32,960 nt of DNA from a virus. The position numbers and the translations under genes are program-made. Under the pieces are notes generated by a model that searched no databases, was not told the DNA's origin, and was given only the letters and a program-made list of their open reading frames with translations. The stretch spans positions 1-32,960 of the IMG/VR virus record IMGVR_UViG_3300046170_000007; one strand, written 5' to 3'. Positions 12,444-20,365 of this stretch are shown here, piece after piece (positions within the stretch are counted from its first letter, which is position 1; every line of letters starts with the position of its first letter).

Positions 12444-13168
12444 TAGTTAAATTGTCCACCCCCTGTTGCACCGAAGCTAGAAGTTAAACTAAAGCTACGA
12501 TCAGTTGTTTGGTTTTCACCATCCGTAATTCGGAGTGTGAAATTATAGGTTGTTGCAGTTGTGCTTGAACCACCAAAGTCTGTAGTTGTTATCACACCTG
12601 TTGTAGAATTTAAAGAACAATTTGCTTGAGAAGCATTTGTTAATACATTGGTTACTTCAGAATAAGTAACTGCACTATCTGAAGTTCCAGCAACTGTAGC
12701 TACAGTTCCAGAAAAATTTCCTGCAATAGTTCCTAGTGTACCTGCAGCAGTTGTCCAAGTAGGAGCATCTGAAACAGTTAAAATATTTGTAGATGATAGT
12801 ACGGCTAAACCATTAGGATTTTCTATTCTAATTTTATATTGAGCATCAACAGCTAGTGTTGCTTGAACTGTTAAAGAAGTTGAGTTGTTAAATGTAACTG
12901 TGTCTGCAACATACCAAATACCAGTAGAAGGATTTAAAAATTCTACTTGAGGTACTGAAACATAATTAGTTCCTGTAATTGTAATTGAAGTTTGATTGTT
13001 AGTAATAACATCTGGAGTTATAGAAGTTATTGTAGGTTTTGTTTCTGCAACACCTGTTAGTTGCGAACCATCTAAAGCAGGAAGTCTAGCAGAGTTGTCA
13101 AGTTTAACAAAGTTTTCTGCTGTGTTAGCAGTAGAATAAACTGTTGCTATATCTTTAGCTTTAGTCAT
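12443..13168 (-). CDS. Ig-like (IPT/TIG-type) tail protein
   Basis: 241 aa. The N-terminus (KDIATVYSTANTAENFVKLD, SARLPALDGSQLTGV) is a virion-attachment style segment shared with other phage fibre proteins. Residues about 44-132 form an IPT/TIG-type Ig domain (KPTITSITPDVITNNQTSIT and on to YKIRIENPNG). The second half, with TWTTAAGTLGTIAGNFSG and TYNFTLRITDGENQTTDRSF, is a putative Ig/cadherin-like domain. Likely a tail decoration or adhesion protein. It couples by a one-base overlap to the LamG/SPRY gene. Confidence 0.75.
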   Translation of the reverse strand: MTKAKDIATVYSTANTAENFVKLDNSARLPALDGSQLTGVAETKPTITSITPDVITNNQTSITITGTNYVSVPQVEFLNPSTGIWYVADTVTFNNSTSLTVQATLAVDAQYKIRIENPNGLAVLSSTNILTVSDAPTWTTAAGTLGTIAGNFSGTVATVAGTSDSAVTYSEVTNVLTNASQANCSLNSTTGVITTTDFGGSSTTATTYNFTLRITDGENQTTDRSFSLTSSFGATGGGQFN

Positions 13169-13173
13169 GAGGA

Positions 13174-13458
13174 TTAATCCTCGCTAGGTGGTGTATAACC
13201 AGTTAATGCTGTTGCTTCAGCTTGTGTTAATCCCAAGTCTAATAGCTTTTGATTGCCACTAGCTTTGTCAACATTTGATTGTGTTAATTCATCTTTTTGT
13301 GCTTGTATTTTGTCATAATGAGATTGTTGAAAATCAAATGTTCCATCTGTTTTTTGTTCCATTTGTGCTTCAACACTATCTGCTATTTCAACAAAACCAT
13401 CTTCAAAATTAGGTTGTACTTGAACAACTATATTATTTTCTATTTTTCCATATTTCAT
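13174..13458 (-). CDS. Small tail-fibre-associated protein
   Basis: 94 aa. It starts MKYGKIENNIVVQVQPNFED, a short beta segment of the sort found in XkdW-like and fibre-assembly proteins, followed by a helical Gln-rich part (DFQQSHYDKIQAQKDELTQS) and a short end TPPSED. SD AAGGAGAT precedes ATG 13458. It lies between fibre genes and may be a fibre chaperone or a minor structural protein; not certain. Confidence 0.55.
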   Translation of the reverse strand: MKYGKIENNIVVQVQPNFEDGFVEIADSVEAQMEQKTDGTFDFQQSHYDKIQAQKDELTQSNVDKASGNQKLLDLGLTQAEATALTGYTPPSED

Positions 13459-13469
13459 ATTTTATCTCC

Positions 13470-14235
13470 TTATGCTATTTTCCAAATTAATATTTGGTTT
13501 GGGTGTCCATTTTGAGCAGTAGTTTGAGCGTAATTAGTAGCAATGTAATATTGCAATTCAACATTTTTTTGTGCTGATAAAGTAAATCTACCATTTAGAT
13601 GAGAAGCAGGTGTAGAAGCATCATCAGGTTGTGTCCAAGTATGTCCACCACTACCTAGAATTAAATCTACACCATCAGATACATTTCTTAATTTAGCATT
13701 ATAATCATTTACTCTATAAAATTGAACTGTACTCATTGTAAAATAAGTACCTGCAGGTAAAGTTATTACTGAACTACTTAAACTTGCACCAGAAACTTCA
13801 TTTGTTCTAACTGTGTCTAAACCAAGTTTAGTCCAAGAAGTAGTAGTAGTTGTTTGTTGTGGTGCACTTGTAATATGAAGTAATTGACTTTCAAATTTTC
13901 CATCTGCTGAACCCCAAATAGGATTAGCACCAGTACCTTGTGTAATTAAAGCCTGTCCACTTGTTCCTGCACCAAGTCTAGCGATTGCACTACCATTATT
14001 ATAATACAAATCTCCTTGTACTGTACTTGCAATATTTAATAAGTCTGCATCTGTACCTTTACCAGACATTTGATCCCAGAAATTTGTATCTGTTGGAAGG
14101 TTACCAGTTGATGCAGCAGTACATACATAAGATGATCCATTGTATGAAACAACATCATCTACTGCATAAGCAGTACCACCTGCGTAAGCACCTTTCCAAT
14201 TGAAATTTTATAGATCCTAAATTTACAGTAGCCAT
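13470..14235 (-). CDS. Fibre protein with carbohydrate-binding N-terminus, broken by a +1 frameshift
   Basis: ATG 14235 with SD AGGAG begins MATVNLGSIKF, but the frame then stops at 14155. Skipping one base (the G at 14202, C on the coding strand) restores NWKGAYAGGTAYAVDDVVSY, NGSSYVCTAASTGN, and continues unbroken into the 199-residue frame at 13470-14069. The restored W-x-G-x-Y...Y-x-V-x-D-x-V-x-Y pattern is that of small chitin/carbohydrate-binding modules in phage tails. The C-terminal 130 residues look like a jelly-roll (C1q-like) fold ending GHPNQILIWKIA. About 254 aa when repaired. Confidence 0.7.
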
Positions 14236-14256
14236 GTGTTCTCCTTATACTTATTT

Positions 14257-16323
14257 TTAAATTGTTGCAACTAAATTTCCATCATTATTTATGCTAAAAG
14301 TGAACCCACTAGCACTAAATAAAACATCATCAAATGAAGCATAAGTCGTATCGCTTATGTCATCTACACCACCATTTGTAGTAGTTACTATTAATTCACC
14401 ACTAGCATTTTTACTAAATCCATATACCTCTGCAGAACTTGCGTTACCTGGTTGGAATGCACCAGCAGAATTATTGTAAACTAAAACTTGACCATCTGAA
14501 ATACCACCTGTTGATACATCATTTGCGTCATTAATACTAAAGTTAGATAATTGGAAAGTTCCAAATGCAATAACATCTACAACATCAGTTCCAGAAGTTC
14601 CAATTGCACTAGCAAAAACAATACTATCTCCAGAAGTTACAGTAACATCTGTACCATTAACCATCTTAACACCATTTAGATATACATCTATAAATCCTGC
14701 ATCGTAAGCAAGTGTGTTAGAATTGTCATCAGCTCCAGTAATTGTAGTAGTTGAACTAGATACTGTGTATGTAAACCTACTTGAAGTTCCATTCACACTT
14801 GAGCCAGCAGGAATCCACCCACTTGATGAGTAGACTTTCATGGTTTGTGATGCAGTATCAAAATATAAATCACCAACATCTAATGCCGAACCATCTGGAT
14901 CTGCAGTTGGAGCTGAACTATTTGGTCCAAGATAGATATTTGCGAAAGCGTTTATGTCTGCAAGATTGTTTGCTGCAGTTGTGATTGAAGATATGTTTGA
15001 ACCTACATTCGTAACATTTGTATTGTTAGTTGCTACTAAATTTATATTCGTACTGTTTGCATTAACTGCATTAATATTTGCAGAATTTGAATTAACTGCA
15101 GATATTGCAGAACTTATTCCAGATACATTGGAAATTTCAGTATCTATTCCTGCAGTTGTGTTTATATTCGCTATGTTAGTTGCAGTTGTGTTTACATTGG
15201 CTATAGATCCTGCAACAGTTCCTATTGTGTTTGAACCAGATAAATCTGCAGCTACAGTATTAACATTTGCTTGATCTGAAGTTGAAAGTTGTATTTGTCT
15301 CCATTGAGTGTTAGTCAAATCGTACACTTTCATTACATCATCTGTAGTATTAAAGTATAATGCTCCGTCTGTTAATGCATCTCCATCATTATCAACTGTA
15401 GGATCACTAGCTTTAGCACCTAAAAATCTATCATCGAAATTATCCAAGGCTGCTTCTGCAGCAGCTTGAGCCGTTTCAGCTGCCGTCTTTGCAGTTTCGG
15501 CATTGGTTGCTGAAGTAGATGCTTCACCTGCTTTTGTAGTTGCAGTTGTAGCAGAGGTTGCAGCATTAGTTTCAGAAGTTGATGCAGCACTAGCAGAATT
15601 TGCAGCAGCCGTAGCACTAGCAGCAGCATTGGTAGCAGATGTTGTAGCACTAGCTGCGTCTACTAATAAATCCCATTTAGCACTATCTGTGTTTGTAGTT
15701 AAAGGTTCAGCACCAGAAGATGTGTGACCTGTGTTACATAAAAAAATATTATTTGTTGAGGTGTCTTTAACTATATCTCTAGCATTGTAAGTTGTTGATG
15801 CAGACCAATCACCTTTGAAAGTTCCCAGTTCTTGCGATACAACAAGTTCTCCATTAGAATCAAAACCAAAAATTTTTCCTGCTCTATCAGTATCACCAAT
15901 AGTAAACTCTGTAGAGTTCATTGTGTTTGTTCTTGATAATTTAATTGATCTATCTACTTCTTCTTGCAACTGTTGAATTGCCATCATAGATCTATCCAAT
16001 CCTTCTTCATGACTTTCTGCAGGGAATGGATCGTTAGCAATATAATCGATTGCTTGTGTTTGTGGTGATGCTCTTCTTATAACTACAGTTTCTGTTGCAG
16101 TTGGAATGTTACCTGCTGTAAACACAACAGTTCCACCAGAAGCAGAACCTGCACCTGTTACTGTGTAATGTGTAGTTAAAGTCTTAACTGTTTCAGTAGC
16201 TGAAGCATCCCTAATAATAACTTGAAGATCAGCATCTGCAAATACTTTGAATGTATAATTGAAAGTATCTAGAGTACCATTTCCAGAGTAGGAGTTCTTT
16301 ACTGTAGTAGATGATATTGTCAT
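14257..16323 (-). CDS. T7-type tail fibre protein
   Basis: 688 aa. The first 150 residues are the T7 gp17-like attachment domain (TFNYTFKVFADADLQVIIRD, YTVTGAGSASGGTVVFTAG, ETVVIRRASPQTQAIDYIAN, EGLDRSMMAIQQLQEEVDRS). An Ala/Thr/Ser coiled coil follows (about 220-295). A repeat region rich in Asn, Ile, Val and Thr (about 350-460) comes next, and then a beta-rich C-terminus with SFDDVLFSASGFTFSINNDG. It should bind the tail near the tubular proteins and carry the adhesins encoded downstream. The stop of the previous gene is 4 nt before the start. Confidence 0.85.
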   Translation of the reverse strand: MTISSTTVKNSYSGNGTLDTFNYTFKVFADADLQVIIRDASATETVKTLTTHYTVTGAGSASGGTVVFTAGNIPTATETVVIRRASPQTQAIDYIANDPFPAESHEEGLDRSMMAIQQLQEEVDRSIKLSRTNTMNSTEFTIGDTDRAGKIFGFDSNGELVVSQELGTFKGDWSASTTYNARDIVKDTSTNNIFLCNTGHTSSGAEPLTTNTDSAKWDLLVDAASATTSATNAAASATAAANSASAASTSETNAATSATTATTKAGEASTSATNAETAKTAAETAQAAAEAALDNFDDRFLGAKASDPTVDNDGDALTDGALYFNTTDDVMKVYDLTNTQWRQIQLSTSDQANVNTVAADLSGSNTIGTVAGSIANVNTTATNIANINTTAGIDTEISNVSGISSAISAVNSNSANINAVNANSTNINLVATNNTNVTNVGSNISSITTAANNLADINAFANIYLGPNSSAPTADPDGSALDVGDLYFDTASQTMKVYSSSGWIPAGSSVNGTSSRFTYTVSSSTTTITGADDNSNTLAYDAGFIDVYLNGVKMVNGTDVTVTSGDSIVFASAIGTSGTDVVDVIAFGTFQLSNFSINDANDVSTGGISDGQVLVYNNSAGAFQPGNASSAEVYGFSKNASGELIVTTTNGGVDDISDTTYASFDDVLFSASGFTFSINNDGNLVATI
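15151..15204. repeat. 30-bp tandem repeat in the tail fibre gene
   Basis: The 24-base unit at 15151-15174 recurs at 15181-15204 with two differences. It encodes the repeating NVNTTATNIANINTTAG-type shaft sequence. Related, more diverged units run from about 14940 to 15270. Such repeats allow fibre length change by recombination. Confidence 0.55.
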
Positions 16324-16326
16324 ATT

Positions 16327-16866
16327 CTATAAACCTTTAAACAATGTTGATGGTTTTGTAAACAAAAATTCTTGACCAGATTCTTTCATTCTTTTTTCCA
16401 TACGCCTTAAAGAACCCGGAGACAAAGTTTCCATCATTTGATAACCAATCGCATAATCGAATATTGTCTTTATATAGAATAAATTTAAAAATGGAATGTT
16501 TTCTTTAAAAGAATAATATGCTTGTTTTCCTGCTTTACCACCTTCTCCTTTTATAGCATAATTTAAAGCAGATAATAATCTTACACCCTCTGTAGGTACT
16601 GGTCCGGCAATAGTAGCTAAAGCACTTGTAGAGTTTTGAATATTACCAAATAAAAAATCAGTATAAATACCTAAACCACCACCTTGTAAAAAAGCAGCAG
16701 AAAAGTTTTTAAAATTTAATTCAGTTCTAGGAGTTTTACCTTTTAATATATCTTTTGCTGTCATAGCGATATAACCAAATAAAGCAGATCCACCAACTAA
16801 CTGTGCCATACCTAACATTGCATCAAACTTTCTACCTTCTTTCCACATAGGCAGTTTCTCTACCAA
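16327..16866 (-). CDS. C-terminal part of internal virion protein (gp16-like), out of frame with its N-terminal part
   Basis: 179-aa frame opening with TTG. It has no SD, which speaks against independent translation. The content (KFDAMLGMAQLVGGSALFGY, IAMTAKDILKGKTPR) is the usual continuation of the '...QFKAFPFAFYQKMIGRE' segment that ends the upstream 684-aa frame, with which it overlaps by 35 nt. The two were one protein of about 850 aa. This part carries hydrophobic segments and conserved Gly-rich turns and ends FTKPSTLFKGL. T7 gp16-like proteins are ejected into the cell to form the DNA channel. Confidence 0.65.
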   Translation of the reverse strand: MVEKLPMWKEGRKFDAMLGMAQLVGGSALFGYIAMTAKDILKGKTPRTELNFKNFSAAFLQGGGLGIYTDFLFGNIQNSTSALATIAGPVPTEGVRLLSALNYAIKGEGGKAGKQAYYSFKENIPFLNLFYIKTIFDYAIGYQMMETLSPGSLRRMEKRMKESGQEFLFTKPSTLFKGL

Positions 16867-18886
16867 TCATTTTTTGATAAAATGCAAATGGAAACGCTTT
16901 AAATTGAGACATAAATCTTAATGCTTCACCGGGATAAGTTCCTGCTTGTTGACCCATTTTCATCCAACCTCTGGTTCTAGCATCTGGTTCTAGTACGGCA
17001 TAAGTTGCTCTATCTAAAAACATTCCTAATACTTTTGTTTTTAAAAAATCTCTAGATACCTCAATCTCTCTTGCAGACATTGTAGTTTTACCTTCAATAT
17101 CTTTGATAATATCATCTGATAAATTATCTATTTTTTGTGTATTAAAAAATAATTTACCATCATCAGCTTTATCTAAATCCATTTTTCTAATATGATTCCA
17201 TATTTTCTCATCAATACCATATTGTGAAATTAATCTTTTAAATTGAAAATCTAAATTTTTAAAAGAAGTTTTAGTTTGTTTGGCTACATAATGACCCATA
17301 CCTAATATAGCACCATCTTTTAATGAGTTGGTCCACCAAGCAAGACCATTAAGTTTAAAGAAAGTTCTTTGTACTTGAGAGAAACCTCTGTTTAAATTAT
17401 CACCTGCAGAATATCTTGCAGCTAAGTCATAAATAATATTGTCGTTTATAAAACCTAATTGTTCAGCAATTTCTTGTTTAGCTTTTGAATTTTTAATTTT
17501 ACCAAGTCTACCCATAGCTTCTGCAAGACCACCTATATAAGATCTACCTTGCCATTTCATTTCTTTTGCATAAAGATGAAGATCAGATATTGCAGAAATT
17601 GTTGCACCCCCTAGTTTTGCCATAGAAGCAATTGCTCTAGATATTGCACTCCATTTGGCTCCGGGAAAACTATTAATCATATTTACAGATCCATCTACTT
17701 CTGCCATAAATTTCATATGACCACCTTGTTCTTTAGAAAATGCACCAACTGCTTGAGCCTGTGTTTCTCTACCAGTAACTTGTAATTCATTTTTAACTAA
17801 ATCCATTATCTTTGCATAATTTTTATGAGGATTACTTCCAAGTTTACTCATCATTCCAATATTTTTACCTGCAACATGAAATCCACCAAAGATAGCTTCT
17901 TTTAAATTTCTACCACCAAACACAGAATTGTAATCATACCAATCATCTGCACTTTTAAAATGTAAAACTCTTTTTGCTGCAATGCTTCTAACCATACTTT
18001 TTTTACCAAAAACTTCTCCCTTACTATTTACTACTTGATTTTCATTTCTAATTAGAGATCCATATGCTTTGGTTAAAAATCTATCTATATCTTCTGGAGT
18101 ATTATCAGTTTCAAAAAAAGTTCTTTTATGATCTAACTTAGGTAAAATATAATCCTTCCATGCCTTTATATTTACTTCTGCACTACCATTAGTTATTTTT
18201 GATTTTACATTATTTTTTACATTAATAGTATTTAAAGCATTTCTTAATTGAAAAGGATCTGAACTTTGTCTAATAATCCAACCCGGAAGTTTTTCTATAT
18301 TGGCTCCATAGTTGTTATATTTTTTTCTTACTGTCTCTGAAAAATCTTCAATAACTTTAGCAAGTTTAACTATGTCAGCATTTTTTTCTGTAATAGCTTT
18401 ACCTTCTCCAAGTTCCCAAATAACTCTAGAAATTTTTCTTTCAATATCATCGTTAGCTTTAGCAAATAAATCATCTACACCTGCTTCTTTTAATTTAGCA
18501 TTAAATGAAACAACTAAGTTTTTATAGTAAGCATCTTGAGCTGCAGCAACTGAATCTCTTGCACCCATTCTTTCCCAGTTACTACCAACAAGTATTGCAG
18601 TTAAACCTTCTTTTGGATTATCTTTAAAGTTAGTTAAGTTCCATTCAACCCAATCTCTAACTTTTATTTCATCTTCTATTGCGTTTAGTTTATTTAATTT
18701 TTTTTGTATTTTTTGTTTATCTAAAATTTCTTTAGCAAGAGCAGCATTAACTTGATCATCTGCTTCTTTTAATTTTGCATCACTTTCTGCTTTTTTAATA
18801 GATTTAAGAATACCTGCTGCATCGTCTTTATCAAAACCTTTTTTAGTTAACGCATCTTCTATTCTTATTAAACATTTATCTGCCAT
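16832..18886 (-). CDS. Large internal virion protein (gp16-like), N-terminal part
   Basis: 684 aa ending prematurely at TAG 16832 after FYQKMIGRETAYVERR. The first 100 residues are charged and helical. The middle has FHVAGKNIGMMSKLGSNPHK, MINSFPGAKWSAISRAIASM, and YSAGDNLNRGFSQVQRTFF, typical of very large podovirus ejection proteins, although no lytic transglycosylase motif is present. The reading continues after a +1 shift somewhere between about 16832 and 16866 into the 179-aa frame. It follows the other gp16-like gene by 2 nt. Confidence 0.7.
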   Translation of the reverse strand: MADKCLIRIEDALTKKGFDKDDAAGILKSIKKAESDAKLKEADDQVNAALAKEILDKQKIQKKLNKLNAIEDEIKVRDWVEWNLTNFKDNPKEGLTAILVGSNWERMGARDSVAAAQDAYYKNLVVSFNAKLKEAGVDDLFAKANDDIERKISRVIWELGEGKAITEKNADIVKLAKVIEDFSETVRKKYNNYGANIEKLPGWIIRQSSDPFQLRNALNTINVKNNVKSKITNGSAEVNIKAWKDYILPKLDHKRTFFETDNTPEDIDRFLTKAYGSLIRNENQVVNSKGEVFGKKSMVRSIAAKRVLHFKSADDWYDYNSVFGGRNLKEAIFGGFHVAGKNIGMMSKLGSNPHKNYAKIMDLVKNELQVTGRETQAQAVGAFSKEQGGHMKFMAEVDGSVNMINSFPGAKWSAISRAIASMAKLGGATISAISDLHLYAKEMKWQGRSYIGGLAEAMGRLGKIKNSKAKQEIAEQLGFINDNIIYDLAARYSAGDNLNRGFSQVQRTFFKLNGLAWWTNSLKDGAILGMGHYVAKQTKTSFKNLDFQFKRLISQYGIDEKIWNHIRKMDLDKADDGKLFFNTQKIDNLSDDIIKDIEGKTTMSAREIEVSRDFLKTKVLGMFLDRATYAVLEPDARTRGWMKMGQQAGTYPGEALRFMSQFKAFPFAFYQKMIGRETAYVERR

Positions 18887-18888
18887 AA

Positions 18889-19096
18889 TTATTTACCAAT
18901 CCTACAGTTAATTCCTTCCATAATTGCACTCTCATAATCATCTGATTTAGTTTTTATATCTTCTAATGCTTTTACAGAAACTCTTGTATCTTCGTTAGTT
19001 TGTAGTTTTAATTTATTTTTAGATTCTATTTTGTTTGTTAAATTATTTTCAGCAATTCTAAGTTCTTCATCTAAGTTTCTAGATTCTAAAGATGCT
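18889..19096 (-). CDS. C-terminal segment of the second large internal virion protein (third frame)
   Basis: 68 residues beginning ASLESRNLDEELRIAENNLT and ending YESAIMEGINCRIGK, stop 18889-18891. It has no start of its own. It continues the 292-aa frame after one extra A in CAAAGC (19096-19099). The helical, charged character matches the preceding coiled-coil part. The stop is 2 nt before the start of the 684-aa gene, the tight spacing seen across this operon, which supports this as the true C-terminus. Confidence 0.6.
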
Positions 19097-19957
19097 TTGT
19101 GCTTTATCTTTATCGTATGCTTTTACAATACTATCTTCTTGAACATTTTTAGGTTTTGTTTGAACTCTTGAAGTAATTTCTTGTGGTTTATTTGTAATTC
19201 TTTCATCAATTAATTTACTTCTATTAGTAAATTGTTCTACTAATTCTTTTTCTTTTTTTAATAATTTAGATTTTACTTTTTTTAATTTTTTTAATTCTGG
19301 AGTATATTTAACATTTGATATTTTTCTTTTTGGATCAAAATAATTTTCTAACATATTAATTTTATTTTGAATTTCTTTTAACTGTCTATTAACTTCTACG
19401 CTTTCTTCATTTACTTTTTTTCTAGCTTTCTCTACTATATTTTCATCTATTTGTGCGTGTCTTAACCTAGGATTTAAATCAGCATAATCTTTAACATTAA
19501 CAGGAACTTCTTCTACTATGTCTGCCATTGCTTTTGAAAGTAATAATTGTCTAGTATCCGGATCTGTCTCGGCAAGTTCTTTCATTATTCTAGAGTTTTC
19601 TGGATAGTATTCTTTATATAAATTAAATGCCGGATCTTCATCTGATTTAGATCCTAACTCTTTTCTAGTTTGTCTAATTCTTTTATTAAATTTTCTACGA
19701 GTATTTAGATCTTTTAATTTACCTGCACCTATATGCAGACCACCACCAAGAACAGTACCAAAAGATACTGCCATAAAACTATCTACTAATCCATAATCAG
19801 ATTGTTCTGCAGTTGCAGCACCATAAACTAATGGTTCAACAGCAGCTATACCTGTAAAACCTTCTATCGCACCTCTCATCATTCTAGCTTTTGTAAATCC
19901 ATATTTAGCAACTAGACTTGCAAATCTTGCTTGACCAACTACAGGAATAAACATCAT
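19079..19957 (-). CDS. Middle part of the second large internal virion protein
   Basis: 292-aa frame. Its first residues MMFIPVVGQARFASLVAKYG continue the upstream frame's MVASMADPIN once one T in CCTTTGC (19961) is skipped. A hydrophobic, Gly/Ala-rich stretch (GAIEGFTGIAAVEPLVYGAA and SFMAVSFGTVLGGGLHIGAG, about 28-80) may be membrane-inserting. It is followed by a long Lys/Glu coiled coil (about 170-260). It stops at 19079, where a second shift is needed. Together the three pieces (18889-20360) would make about 490 aa. Confidence 0.65.
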   Translation of the reverse strand: MMFIPVVGQARFASLVAKYGFTKARMMRGAIEGFTGIAAVEPLVYGAATAEQSDYGLVDSFMAVSFGTVLGGGLHIGAGKLKDLNTRRKFNKRIRQTRKELGSKSDEDPAFNLYKEYYPENSRIMKELAETDPDTRQLLLSKAMADIVEEVPVNVKDYADLNPRLRHAQIDENIVEKARKKVNEESVEVNRQLKEIQNKINMLENYFDPKRKISNVKYTPELKKLKKVKSKLLKKEKELVEQFTNRSKLIDERITNKPQEITSRVQTKPKNVQEDSIVKAYDKDKAQSIFRI

Positions 19958-20360
19958 AGCAAAGGTTAATAGGATCTGCCATACTTGCTACCATTGCAGT
20001 ACCAAATTTTGCAGTACCTGCTACAAATCCTGTTGGTCCACGCTGGATAATACTTTGTCTATATCTTTCTTCTTTTTTTCTTTCTGCTAAAATTTCTGCA
20101 GTAGATTCTTTTTCATCTTGTTCAAAAAAAATTCCAGTTCCTTTATATTTTTTATTTAATTCTTGAAATGGTATTAAAGGTTCATCAACATCTCTACTTT
20201 GCTCTAACTCATATAATCGTAAAGCAGAAGATACCGGGTTATATTTCCAAGCATCTTTTGCCGTCTCTAAAAGTACATCTGTAAGATCAGTTTGAAATTG
20301 ATCAAAGCCTGTTTGCTTTGCATATTTATTTACTTCTAAACCGAATCCTATATTTGCCAT
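19905..20360 (-). CDS. N-terminal part of the second large internal virion protein
   Basis: 151-aa frame from ATG 20360 (MANIGFGLEVNKYAKQTGFD). After about residue 133 the sequence (LCYDVYSCSWSSKICKSSC) becomes Cys-rich and foreign to the protein, which marks a shift at CTT-T (19961-19964). The proper reading is MADPINLAMMFIPVVG, as in other podovirus internal proteins where '(A/M)ADP.N' precedes a hydrophobic region. It starts 5 nt after the gp15-like gene. Probably an ejection protein. Confidence 0.65.
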   Translation of the reverse strand: MANIGFGLEVNKYAKQTGFDQFQTDLTDVLLETAKDAWKYNPVSSALRLYELEQSRDVDEPLIPFQELNKKYKGTGIFFEQDEKESTAEILAERKKEERYRQSIIQRGPTGFVAGTAKFGTAMVASMADPINLCYDVYSCSWSSKICKSSC

Positions 20361-20365
20361 AATGA

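Noticed and set aside
14954-15727. Ala/Val-rich or Leu/Gln-rich frames inside the tail fibre gene
   Set aside because: Low-complexity images of the fibre's repeats in other frames; no start signals and no gene-like context.
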